A stretch of 64,000 bases of DNA, taken from the NCBI GenBank assembly GCA_964635055.1, contig CAZWMT010000010.1, positions 81,434-145,433 on the forward strand, read 5' to 3'. This DNA is from JAEUJM01 sp964635055. Its GTDB lineage: Bacteria > Actinomycetota > Acidimicrobiia > Acidimicrobiales > DATDAH01. Shown piece by piece: positions 43,601 to 51,369 of the stretch (its first letter is position 1; the number at the start of each line of letters is the position of its first letter). The notes under the pieces are model-generated. The model was not told the origin of the DNA. It saw only the letters and a program-made list of their open reading frames with translations, and ran no database searches. Both the position numbers and the translations under genes were made by a program.

Positions 43601-46600
43601 CGCCCGAGCAGCTCGCAGACACCAGGCCGAAGCCCGCGACCGGCTGCTGGGTGACGGTGTAGGTGGTCGCCGCCAGGCCGCGGCTGTCGACGTTGCCGGG
43701 GACGTCGGTGCTCGCGGAGTCGTCGTCGAGCACGAACGGCGTGCACTCCTCGGCACCCGTCGGTCCCGTGCAGCGGGTGAAGGCGAAGTCCTGCGGACCG
43801 TTGGGCTGTGTGTCCTGGCTGACGTAGAGGCGCGTCGGTTCGACGGTGAAGGTGCACCGCGGGTGGTCGCCGGGCCGGATGTTCAGCGTGGCCGTCCGGG
43901 TGGACAGCGAGGTGAGCCCCTGGGTGCAGAAGAGGCGGGTGAGCGCGTGGCCGGGCACCGGGTCCTGCGTCACCGTGTAGAGCCCGGGGGTCAGCGCTCG
44001 GTCGGTGATCTCCCGCGGCAGGGTGGCGTCGGCGTCGTCGTCGAGTCCGAACGAGTGGCACCCGCCGGCTCCGCCCGACCCCGCGCAGGTGGTGTAGAGG
44101 ACGTCGACCGCGCTGTTGGGCTCGGTGTCGTTCACCACCGTCAGGGTGGTCTGCGTCGTCCCGAACGTGCAGGTGCGCTGCTCGCCGAGCGCCAGGGTGA
44201 CCTCGGCCCGCCGTTGGTCGAGCTGCACCTGGCCGCCGTCGCAGGTCAGGGTGACGACGGTCCAGGTGTCGACCGCCGCCTGCGTGACGGTGTAGGTCCC
44301 GGGGGCGGCGGGAAGCGCCACGGTGCTGGGCAGGGCCGGGTCGGTGTCGTCGTCGAGGGCGACGTGGGTGCAGGCCCCACCGTCGTCGGGGCAGACGTCG
44401 AAGGTGAAGTCCTGGGGGTCGTCAGGGCCGGTGCTCTGGACGAGGGTGAGGCTCGTGCGGCGCTCGGTCAGCGTGCAGGACACCTGCTCGCCCGGGTCGA
44501 GGTGGACGGCCACTGTTGCCGCCGCGGCATCGGCCTCGCCGCTCGTGCAGGTCAGCCCGGTCGGCCCCCAGCGAGCGGTCCTCGACGCGGTGAGGGTCCA
44601 GTCCCCGGCGGCGAGGCCGTCCCACCGAGCCGACGACGATCGGGCGCTGTCGGCGGGGTCGTCGTCGATGACGGCGTCGACGCAGTCGCCGCCGGCGCGG
44701 CAGGCGGACACGGTGACGTCGTGCGGGTCGTCGGGCTGGGCGTCGAGCTGCACTGCCAGCGAGGTGGCCCGGTCGGTGAAGGTGCAGGTGGTCTGCTCGC
44801 CGGCCGCCAGCTCGACGGTCGCGGTCTGCGCCCCACGGTCCACGACCTCGCCCGTGTCGCAGGTGAGCTGGGCCAGGCCCCAACCGGCGACCGGTGCCTG
44901 GGTGAGCGTGTAGGTGCCGGGGGCGAGGCCCGCGGCCACCTCGGTCCGGGCCCGGGCCGCGTCGGTGTCGTCGTCGAGGACGACGTCGGCGCAGGGCGCG
45001 CCGGCGATGCATCGACTGAAGGTGAAGTCCTGGGGCCCGTCGGGCTGGGTGTCCTGCACCACGGTGAGCGTGGTGGCCCGGTCGAGGAACGTGCAGGTGG
45101 TCCGCTGCCCGGCCAGCACCACGAGGGTGACCTGCCGAGCGGCCACGTCGGTCGCCCCCCTGGTGCAGGTGAGGCCGACCAGGCCGTGGCCGGCGACCTC
45201 GTCCTGGGTGAGCGTCCAGACCCCGGGCGCGAGACCGTCGAGCGTGGTGGCGCTCGGCAGGGCGTTGTCGGTGTCGTCGTCGAGCACGATGTCCTGGCAG
45301 GGCCCGACCACGGGGCAGGCGTGGACGCTGAAGTCCTGACCGGCGTCGGGCGCGGTGTCCTGCACGATCGCGATCGACCCTTGGCGCACGGTGAAGGTGC
45401 AGGTGGTGACCTCGCCCGCCGTCAGCTCGGCGATGACGCGCCGCCGGCCCACGTCGACGGTCTCCGCCGTGGTGCAGGCCAGGGTGTCGATGCCCCAGTC
45501 GGTGGGCGGGTCGAGCGTCACCCGGACCTGGCCGGGTGGCCGGCTGAAGGTGACCCGGTCCGACAGCGTGGGGTCGGCGTCGTCGTCGAGGCTGAACGAC
45601 GACGAGGTGCCGGCCGCGCAGCTGCCGTCGGTCGTCGGTGTGCAGGCGGTGAAGGCCAGGTCCTGCGGGCCGTCGGGGTCGCTGTCGGCGACGACGGTGA
45701 GCGACGCCTGCTTGGTGTTGACGAACAGGCAGGTGATCTGCTCGCCCGGGTCGATCTCGACGCGGGCGTGCCCCGAGGGCCGGTCCACCCAGTCGCCCGG
45801 CGCCCCCGGCAGGCAGGTGAGCGCGGTGAGGTCCCATCCGGCGACGGCCGCCTGGGTGACGTCGTAGCCACCGGGTGCGATCCCCACCAGCCGAGTGGAC
45901 GCCGGCCGGGTGGGGTCGTTGTCGTCGTCGAGGATCACGGTCCGGCACGTGCCCGGGTCGGGCCCGCACACGTCGACGGTGAAGTCCTGGGCCGACCCGG
46001 GGACGGCATCGGTGGTGATGGTGAGCACCGGCGCCTCGTTGGTGAACCGGCAGGTGGCGTGGGCGTCCGCCGCCAGGGTGACGGTGGCCTGACGGGCGGC
46101 GAGGTCGGTGGTGCCCTGGTCGCAGGTCAGCCCGATGAGGTCCCAGCCCTCGAGGGGCCCCTCGGTGACGGTGTAGGCGGTGCCCGCGGGCAGCGCCACG
46201 TTGGCCACCCGGGGTAGGGCGGGGTCGTGGTCGTCGTCGAGGGTCACCGTCTGGCAGGGGCCGTCCTCGACCGGGCAGACCGTGAAGGGAACGTCGATCG
46301 GGTCGTCCGGGCTCTGATCGGTGACGATGGTGAGCACCGAGCCGTCCGGCACCAGGTTGGCGTGGACGAGCAGGTTGGGCGAGCCCGTGCCCGGGTCGGT
46401 GACGTGGTTCGCGGTGGCCCCGTCGTGGACGGCCTGGGCCACCTCGGCGGGGGTGGCGTCGGGCCGGTCCTGCAGGTACCGGGCGACGACCCCGGCGACC
46501 AGGGGGGCGGCCCCCGAGGAGCCGTCGGCCAGTTGGGTGGCGGTGTCGTCGGTGTACCAGTCGGAAGTGATGGCCACCCCGGGTGCGAACAGGTCCAGGC

Positions 46601-47783
46601 ACGGGCCCACGTTCGAGGCGGCCGCCCGGGTGTCGGTCGAGTCGGTGTAGCCCACGGTGATGCCGTCGCCCACCCGCGCCGGCGAGACGTTGCAGGCGTT
46701 CAGGTTCGAGTTGCCGGCGGCGAGCACGTAGGGGACCCCGGTGTCGATCGAGCGCTGCACCGCGGCATCGAGGGCCGTGCTGTTGGTGGCGCCGAGGCTC
46801 ATGTTGGCCACGGCCGGCGCCACGTGGTTGGCGGTGACCCAGTCGATGCCGGCGATGACCGAGGCGTTGGTGCCCTGGGCGGCGCAGTCGAGCACCCGCA
46901 CGCCGATGAGGGTGACGTCCTTGGCCGCTCCCCAGGTCTCGCCGCCCAGGACGCCGGCCACGTGGGTGCCGTGGCCGCTGCAGTCGGCCCCGTTGCGACC
47001 GTCGCCGACGGTGTCGGTGCCGATCGAGGCTCGGCCCGAGAAGTCCTGGTGGGTGGTGCGCAGGCCGCTGTCGATGACGTAGGCGTTCACCCCGGCGCCG
47101 GTGGCGCGGTCGGTGTAGGTGTGGTCGAGGGGCAGGTCGCGCTGGTCGATGCGGTCGAGGTTCCAGGGGGCGTCCGACTGGGTGCCGAAGGCGTGGACGA
47201 CCCCGTTCTCCTCGACCGCGGCCACCAGTGGGTCCTGGCTGAGCGCGAGCGCGTCGGCCTCGTCGAGGGCGACGGCGAAGCCCTCGATCGAGTGCTCGTA
47301 GGTGTAGAGCACCTCGCCGCCGTAGTCGTCGGCGAGGTCGTCGGCCCGGCGGTCGACCTCGGCGGGGTCGGCGGGGTTGTCGGGGTTGTCGGGGTCGGCC
47401 GGGCGCAGGGTGACGATGTACTCGCCGGGGACGGCCTGGGACACCTGGTCGATCTCGCCCTGCCCGGTGGGTGGGGGCTCGCTCGGGGTGGCGGGTGGGT
47501 CGACCGCGGTCCCCACGGCGGGTGCCGGGGCGGAGGGCTCGTCGGCGTCGGCGGGGGGTGCCGCGGCCGGGTCGGTGCCGGTGCCGTCCGCCGGGTCCGC
47601 CGCCGGGTCTGGTGGCGTGGTCGTCGGGGCCGTGGTCGGCGGGGCCGTGGTCGGCGGTGTGGTGGTGGACGCGCTGGGTGCCGTGGCTGCCGGGGGATCT
47701 GCGGCGGCCGGCGTCACGCACGAGGCGGCGCTCGCCGCCGCGACCAACACCACCACCGCCACCCGACGTCGTGCGACCCTCAT
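40689..47783 (-). CDS. Giant secreted subtilase (S8) with 18 tandem LDDD repeats
   Basis: 2364 residues. Signal peptide, Pro/Thr-rich stretch (30-115), I9-like propeptide (about 120-200: EYIVTLRPAD...EHSIEGFAVALDEA), then a proteinase-K-like S8 domain with D238 (YVIDSG), H271 (SGHGTHVAG), the oxyanion N358 (LAAGNSN) and S423 (GSSGAAPLVAG; the usual GTSMAAP is altered). From about 470 to the end are 18 repeats of ~104 residues, each with a LTIVQDT-like strand, DFTFTGC, LDDDxDATLP, GTYTVTQ, LTC and EQVTCTF. They resemble prealbumin/SpaA-like beta modules with conserved cysteines. AAGGGGGGAC lies before the ATG. Confidence 0.9.
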   Translation of the reverse strand: MRVARRRVAVVVLVAAASAASCVTPAAADPPAATAPSASTTTPPTTAPPTTAPTTTPPDPAADPADGTGTDPAAAPPADADEPSAPAPAVGTAVDPPATPSEPPPTGQGEIDQVSQAVPGEYIVTLRPADPDNPDNPADPAEVDRRADDLADDYGGEVLYTYEHSIEGFAVALDEADALALSQDPLVAAVEENGVVHAFGTQSDAPWNLDRIDQRDLPLDHTYTDRATGAGVNAYVIDSGLRTTHQDFSGRASIGTDTVGDGRNGADCSGHGTHVAGVLGGETWGAAKDVTLIGVRVLDCAAQGTNASVIAGIDWVTANHVAPAVANMSLGATNSTALDAAVQRSIDTGVPYVLAAGNSNLNACNVSPARVGDGITVGYTDSTDTRAAASNVGPCLDLFAPGVAITSDWYTDDTATQLADGSSGAAPLVAGVVARYLQDRPDATPAEVAQAVHDGATANHVTDPGTGSPNLLVHANLVPDGSVLTIVTDQSPDDPIDVPFTVCPVEDGPCQTVTLDDDHDPALPRVANVALPAGTAYTVTEGPLEGWDLIGLTCDQGTTDLAARQATVTLAADAHATCRFTNEAPVLTITTDAVPGSAQDFTVDVCGPDPGTCRTVILDDDNDPTRPASTRLVGIAPGGYDVTQAAVAGWDLTALTCLPGAPGDWVDRPSGHARVEIDPGEQITCLFVNTKQASLTVVADSDPDGPQDLAFTACTPTTDGSCAAGTSSSFSLDDDADPTLSDRVTFSRPPGQVRVTLDPPTDWGIDTLACTTAETVDVGRRRVIAELTAGEVTTCTFTVRQGSIAIVQDTAPDAGQDFSVHACPVVGPCQDIVLDDDTDNALPSATTLDGLAPGVWTLTQDEVAGHGLVGLTCTRGATDVAARQVTLVVLAGQRTTCTFLDRATTLTVVQDTQPDGPQDFTFSRCIAGAPCADVVLDDDTDAARARTEVAAGLAPGTYTLTQAPVAGWGLAQLTCDTGEVVDRGAQTATVELAAGEQTTCTFTDRATSLAVQLDAQPDDPHDVTVSACRAGGDCVDAVIDDDPADSARSSSARWDGLAAGDWTLTASRTARWGPTGLTCTSGEADAAAATVAVHLDPGEQVSCTLTERRTSLTLVQSTGPDDPQDFTFDVCPDDGGACTHVALDDDTDPALPSTVALPAAPGTYTVTQAAVDTWTVVTLTCDGGQVQLDQRRAEVTLALGEQRTCTFGTTQTTLTVVNDTEPNSAVDVLYTTCAGSGGAGGCHSFGLDDDADATLPREITDRALTPGLYTVTQDPVPGHALTRLFCTQGLTSLSTRTATLNIRPGDHPRCTFTVEPTRLYVSQDTQPNGPQDFAFTRCTGPTGAEECTPFVLDDDSASTDVPGNVDSRGLAATTYTVTQQPVAGFGLVSASCSGAGAVVDLARGAVTVDLDAGVMASCTFVNRPTTLTIVHDAQPNSSVDVSYQGCLPAFGPDACGVPFLLDDDTDPTLPASVTATGLAAATYTVTQSATAGLPLTDLTCTAGRVSLGARRATVTLEPGEQVTCTFVNASAAGTAGATLVIVQNTTPDDPQDFTFTGCTGPDGAQGCGPFRLDDDDDATLPRTVTYAVEPGTEYSITQAAVPGYGLTALTCSSGEVERGQRRVTLEPRPGEQVTCTFVVRATSLTIVQDTSPDGPQDFTFTGCSGPGGARGCGTFRLDDDTDATLPRTVTYAGLAADTYSVTQAEASGYGLTGLSCSSGQVSTARRRATLLLAPGDQVTCTFTARATTLKIVQDTSPNDAQDLTFDGCAVAGGAGACTTFALDDDTDATLPSSVTHAGIPSGTYAVTQRAIDGYGVTSLSCTKGDPVVGSRRVEVALEAGDQVTCTFTTTATTLTIVEDLSPNDAQDVDVTTCGPSPSTCVLSTLDDDSDATRSNKAVLGALGPGTYTAVAAPPTGWGLTGLTCTKGETDAPSGTATVTLAPGEQATCTFVHTRTSLTLVQDTVPNSGQDVALQACDASTCLDVALDDDTDATLPSTRTLAPLTPSTWTITQAAVPGYALDTLACTSGETDVGQRRAVVALAAGEQVTCTFTLRLTSLTVVVDSQPDDAQDFAFTRCGAGSCAGVTLDDDTDATLPSSAALTGAAAGTYTLTQDTLPTGWAVTAITCTTTESVDVTARRVTVDLAPGEQTTCTFVVSRSTLTVVVDTVVNAARDFPFTLCPTTGACTSFNLDDDSDATLTTTRTFPALAADRYTLTQGLTAGAPRLTIACTTAETPDLAARQVTVDLAPGEQTTCTFTNRLPSITIVQDTIPNDGQDFTYYFCQQFGCGVFVLDDDFFGSTPSAVSLGDLTTQTYVISQNPVGGYVLSSVSCTSAETVNLAGGRVTVTLSSWEQVTCTFINLPG
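40700..46310 (-). repeat. Eighteen ~312-bp coding repeats in the subtilase
   Basis: Each unit encodes one LDDDxD motif; I counted eighteen such motifs. Units differ enough at the DNA level to have assembled cleanly, unlike the RCC1 repeats. The repeat is purely coding. Confidence 0.85.
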
Positions 47784-47881
47784 GTCCCCCCTTGCCTCGG
47801 GCGCCCGGGTCGATGGGCGTCCGACGTCCGAGAGGCTACCGAGTCAAACGGGGGGTTGGGGAGGCTGTGGCTCGGGTGCGC

Positions 47882-48343
47882 TCAGGCCGGCAGGCAGGCC
47901 GCCACCGCGTTCCTGTCCGCCGCGGTGGGCTCGGACTCGTAGCCGACCGCAACGTTCCCGTGTGCTTCGCTCGCGGCCGGGCTCTGCGCCCCCGGGACGC
48001 CGACGGACCCGGTCCAGGCGTCGATCTGCGCGTCGGCGGCCTCGACGTCGTCGAACACCCAGAACTGCACGATGCCTGCCGCGTCGAGACGGACACCGAT
48101 GGCCTCCACGTTCGTGCTCTCGCTGCCGATGATGAACAGCCCGGTGTCCTCGGGCGCGAGCCCGGCGTCGTCGAGGCAGGCGAAGACGTCCTCTCGGGTC
48201 ACCACCGCGGTCACCGCGGTGGCCGCGGTGGTCCCGCCGGTGCCGTCCGCCGCCTCGTCGCCCCCGCCGTCACCACACGCGCCCATGGCTCCCAGAAGGA
48301 AGGCGCCGAGGAGCATCCAGAAGGTTCGCAAGAACCGCGTCAT
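47882..48343 (-). CDS. Small lipoprotein
   Basis: 153 residues. Lipoprotein signal MTRFLRTFWMLLGAFLLGAMGAC, Gly/Asp linker and a ~100-residue domain with two cysteines (FACLDDAG and AVAACLPA) and GLFIIGSESTNVEAIGVRLD. No known family. I start at ATG 48343 because GGAGG is 8 bases upstream; the frame continues upstream into a decayed TolB-like fragment, which should not be counted as part of it. Confidence 0.7.
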   Translation of the reverse strand: MTRFLRTFWMLLGAFLLGAMGACGDGGGDEAADGTGGTTAATAVTAVVTREDVFACLDDAGLAPEDTGLFIIGSESTNVEAIGVRLDAAGIVQFWVFDDVEAADAQIDAWTGSVGVPGAQSPAASEAHGNVAVGYESEPTAADRNAVAACLPA

Positions 48344-48411
48344 GGGAACCACCTCCGTTCCCGCGCGAGCGTGCTCCCCCGAGATCGCCTCGGACAGGGT
48401 CGATCGGCCCT

Positions 48412-48607
48412 TCACCCCGTCACGGTCCGTGCTGATGGTGCACACCTCGACGTTGCCCCTCCGGGTGCTGGCGAGGGCGAGTTGGCTGCCGTCGGGCGAC
48501 CACGCCGGGTCATCTCCGATGCTGGTCACACTGTTGGTGAGGTTCACCGGGTTCGAGTCGTCGGCGTCCATCACGCGGATCTCGTCGTTTCCGTCCCGAT
48601 CGGTGTC
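48412..48607 (-). pseudogene. TolB/PD40 propeller remnant
   Basis: The frame reads DRDGNDEIRVMDADDSNPVN, then LTNSVTSIGDDPAWSPDGSQLAL and ASTRRGN, a near-perfect PD40 (WD40-like) beta-propeller blade with the AWSPDG core. Only one and a half blades remain and there is no start, so this is a fragment of a larger gene. It abuts the fasciclin terminator on one side and the lipoprotein gene on the other. Confidence 0.65.
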
Positions 48608-48619
48608 CGGGCCCGCGCA

Positions 48620-48649
48620 ACGGCTCCGGGCCCGAGGGCCCGGAGCCGT
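48620..48649 (-). terminator. Terminator of the fasciclin gene
   Basis: Perfect 14-bp inverted repeat (ACGGCTCCGGGCCC with GGGCCCGGAGCCGT) with a 2-base loop, 24 bases past the stop of the fasciclin gene. Confidence 0.75.
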
Positions 48650-48672
48650 CATGCCCCAAGGGGGTGGGAGGG

Positions 48673-49371
48673 TCAGCCGACGCTGGGCGGGACCATCACC
48701 GCGTCGATGAGGAACACGGTGGCGTTGGCGGTCTCGATGTCGGGCACCTGGACGGTGGCGCCGCCGTCGTTGAGGGTGATGGTGTCACCGTCCACCTCGA
48801 TGGGCAGCGTCTCACCGGTGAAGGTGGTCAGCTCGGTCATGCCGGCGAGGTCGTCGGACGACAGGCGCTCGGGGATGACGTGGAAGCCGAGCACGGTGGT
48901 GAGCAGGCCCGTCGGGTCGTCGAGGGCGGCCTCCAGCGTGGCCTGGTCGAACTCGGCGAAGGCGCAGTCCGTCGGGGCGAACACGGTCAGGCCCTCGGCG
49001 CTGTTCAGGGTGTCGACCAGGTCGGCAGCCGTCACCGCGGTGACCAACGTGGTGAGGACGGGGTTGCTGGAGGCGGCGGTGCCGACCGGATCGTCGGTCA
49101 TGCCGGCCAGGGTGCCCTGCTCGGGCCCGGACTCGACGGCGTCGACGAGGGCGTCGGTGTCGCAGATGGTGGACGAGTCGACCGTCGTGGTGTCGGACGG
49201 CGCGTCCGCGGTGGTGTCGGTGGCGGCGCCGTCGTCGGCCACCTCGGTGGTCGGGGTGGACGCGGTGTCCTCCGACGCCGAGTCACCGGAGTCGTCGCTG
49301 CTGCAGGCGGCGGCCACGAGGCCGAGCGCCAGGAAGAGCCCCAGGATGCGGAGCACGTTCGATCGGAACAT
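48673..49371 (-). CDS. Fasciclin-domain lipoprotein
   Basis: 232 residues. Lipoprotein signal with lipobox LVAAAC, a Thr/Asp/Ser-rich spacer (about 25-65) and one FAS1 domain: NPVLTTLVTAVTAADLVDTLNSAEGLTVFAPTDCAFAEF, then LLTTVLGFHVIPERLSSDDL and the closing VPDIETANATVFLIDAVMVPP. FAS1 domains mediate adhesion or act as secreted antigens in actinobacteria (MPT70-like). The ATG lacks a strong ribosome site and is preceded by a C/A-rich leader. Strong terminator downstream. Confidence 0.9.
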   Translation of the reverse strand: MFRSNVLRILGLFLALGLVAAACSSDDSGDSASEDTASTPTTEVADDGAATDTTADAPSDTTTVDSSTICDTDALVDAVESGPEQGTLAGMTDDPVGTAASSNPVLTTLVTAVTAADLVDTLNSAEGLTVFAPTDCAFAEFDQATLEAALDDPTGLLTTVLGFHVIPERLSSDDLAGMTELTTFTGETLPIEVDGDTITLNDGGATVQVPDIETANATVFLIDAVMVPPSVG

Positions 49372-49399
49372 TGGTTTCACACTCACTTTGTTGTTGTTT

Positions 49400-49460
49400 G
49401 GGTTTGGGTTGGGGGGTTGCTTCGTTGGGGGGGTTGCTTGGTTGGGGACAGGGGGTGGGG
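49400..49460. other. G-tract-rich leader region (quadruplex potential)
   Basis: Six or more runs of three to seven G on the plus strand, separated by TTT, TT, TTGCTTCGTT and similar, immediately upstream of the fasciclin gene, whose mRNA leader would be C/A-rich. Fits a G-quadruplex pattern on the non-transcript strand. Confidence 0.5.
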
Positions 49461-49504
49461 CACTCACCCGTGCGGGCGAGAGGGGGGGTCGACGGGCGTG
49501 CGCA

Positions 49505-51274
49505 TCAGGCCGCCTCGACGATCACGAGCTTCGATTGCCAGCCGGTGGCGCCGTCGGGGAGCGGCTCACTGCGCTCCTCGGGCATCAGGGCGCCGTCGCC
49601 GTCGGTGGCCCGGCAGGCGATGCGGGCCGAGCCCGGTCGGGCGTCCCACCGGATGCGCCACTGTCGCCAGGTCTCGTCGGAGAGCGCGGGGGCCAGCTCG
49701 GCCCGGCGCCACGGTCCGTCGTCCACCTTCACCTCGACCTCGGAGATGCCCCGGGTCTGGGCCCAGGCCACGCCGGCGATGTACTGGTCGCCGGCGGCCA
49801 CCGGGGTGCCCGTGCGGGGCACGTCGATCCGGCACTGGGTCTTGATGGGCGCCTGCTGGGCGTAGCCCCGGGGCACCCAGTAGGCGTCGAAGTCGTCGAA
49901 GGTGGTGAGCTCGATCTCGCTCAGCCACTTGGTGGCCGACACGTAGCCGTAGAGGCCGGCGGTGACGAGGCGGGCCGGGAAGCCGTGGGCCAGGGGGAGG
50001 GGCTCGCCGTTCATCCCGACAGCGACGAGGCAGGTGCGCCCGTCGCGGGCGGCGCTGACGGGGAACCCGCAGCTGTACCCGTCGACCGACCGCCCGACGA
50101 GCTGGTCGGCCGAGGGGTCGACGCCGGCCTCGTCGAGCAGGCGCTGGACGGGGACGCCCAGCCAGCGGGCGTTGCCCACCAGCTCGCCGCCCACCCGGTT
50201 CGAGACGCAGGTCATGGTGACGTCGGACTCGACCAGGCCCAAGGCGCACAGCTCGTCGAAGGTGAGCGAGAGCGACCGGTCGACCATGCCGGACACGTCG
50301 AGGGTCCAGCCCTCGACCGGCACCTGGGGCACGGCCAGCGCGGTGTCGATCCGGTAGAAGTCGGCGTTCGACGTGCGGAACGGCGTCATCCCGGCGACGT
50401 CCACGCCGTAGCGGTCGGTGAGGGGGGCGAGGGGCTGGTCGGCCCGGGGGAGCACCAGGTTGCGCCGGGAGTCGACGGCGCTGAAGCGGTCGCGCAGGGC
50501 CCGCCCGCCGGCCGCGGCCAGGCCGGCGAAGGCGAGCAGGCCCGCCGACACGGCGAGGAACCGCCGGCGGTCGAGCCCGGCCCCGGCCCCGGCGCCGGAC
50601 GGTGGGCGGGCGGCGCCGAGGGCCGGGTCGGGGGCGGGCCCGCCGGCGCTCACCGGCTTGTCGCCGCTCGGGGCGGTGACGCCGCTGGGAGGGATCACGC
50701 GGCCGGCGCGAGTTGGGGCCACGACGGGGTCGGCGGGATCGGTGCCGGCGTCGGACGCCTGGTCGTCGGCGTTGTCGGCGGTGCGGGCGGTGCCGGCGGT
50801 GGCCCGGCCGGCGGATCGTGCGGGCAGCAGCCGCTGACCGTGCAGGTAGCGCAGCGTGGCCAGGCCGACCGTGCCGGCCACCAGCGAGGGCACCACGGCC
50901 GACAGGGGGGCGCCGGCCACCTGGAGGGCGGCGAACGCGCCGATCAGGGCGAACACGGAGAAGGCCACCGGGCCGGCGATCGGGCGCCGGCAGCTCGCGA
51001 CACCCACGACCAGGCTCAGCAACGCAAGGGTGGCGAGGATCCCGACGACCAGGGCCAGCTTGTCGTTGCGGCCGAACTGCTCGATGCCGAATTTCGTCAC
51101 CGACGACGGCGCCCTGGCGATGACCACCTCGGCCACCACCTCGACCGGCGAGCGCCAGGAGCGGGCGACCCCGGTGGTCAGCTCGGCGGCGCCCAGTCCC
51201 GCGGCAGCGGCGAGGAAGCCGCTGGCCGCGCACCGGAGGCGGTGTCGCTCGATGCCGAGGTCGTTGTCACGCAC
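49505..51274 (-). CDS. Membrane-anchored sulfite-oxidase-fold molybdopterin oxidoreductase
   Basis: 589 residues from GTG 51274 (GGAG 8 bases upstream). The N-terminal ~160 residues contain four or more membrane helices. A linker follows, then a helix preceded by RR (LDRRRFLAVSAGLLAFAGLAAAGG, which looks like a Tat-type signal in the middle of the chain), then a SUOX-like domain with the molybdenum-ligand Cys in TCVSNRVGGELVGNARWLGV, then a C-terminal Ig-like dimerisation domain (ISEVEVKVDDGPWRRAELAP). This layout is common in actinobacteria; the physiological substrate is unclear. Divergent from the NHL gene, with 95 bp between the starts. Confidence 0.88.
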   Translation of the reverse strand: MRDNDLGIERHRLRCAASGFLAAAAGLGAAELTTGVARSWRSPVEVVAEVVIARAPSSVTKFGIEQFGRNDKLALVVGILATLALLSLVVGVASCRRPIAGPVAFSVFALIGAFAALQVAGAPLSAVVPSLVAGTVGLATLRYLHGQRLLPARSAGRATAGTARTADNADDQASDAGTDPADPVVAPTRAGRVIPPSGVTAPSGDKPVSAGGPAPDPALGAARPPSGAGAGAGLDRRRFLAVSAGLLAFAGLAAAGGRALRDRFSAVDSRRNLVLPRADQPLAPLTDRYGVDVAGMTPFRTSNADFYRIDTALAVPQVPVEGWTLDVSGMVDRSLSLTFDELCALGLVESDVTMTCVSNRVGGELVGNARWLGVPVQRLLDEAGVDPSADQLVGRSVDGYSCGFPVSAARDGRTCLVAVGMNGEPLPLAHGFPARLVTAGLYGYVSATKWLSEIELTTFDDFDAYWVPRGYAQQAPIKTQCRIDVPRTGTPVAAGDQYIAGVAWAQTRGISEVEVKVDDGPWRRAELAPALSDETWRQWRIRWDARPGSARIACRATDGDGALMPEERSEPLPDGATGWQSKLVIVEAA

Positions 51275-51369
51275 GGTCTCACTCCGGAGCCGCCCCTGCT
51301 CCTGGATGACGTCGGGACGCCGGCACGGTCCGGGAGTACCCTCGAACCACTGGCGTGGGAGGAGCGTTC

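Noticed and set aside
41682..46217. A 1511-residue open frame on the plus strand
   Set aside because: It is antisense to the subtilase repeats and shows only Gly/Val/Arg-rich low complexity; long opposite-strand frames are expected at this GC content.
48344..48652. An N-terminal domain of the small lipoprotein
   Set aside because: The lipoprotein signal and ribosome site begin at 48343; the upstream frame is a PD40 scrap plus the fasciclin terminator read as codons.
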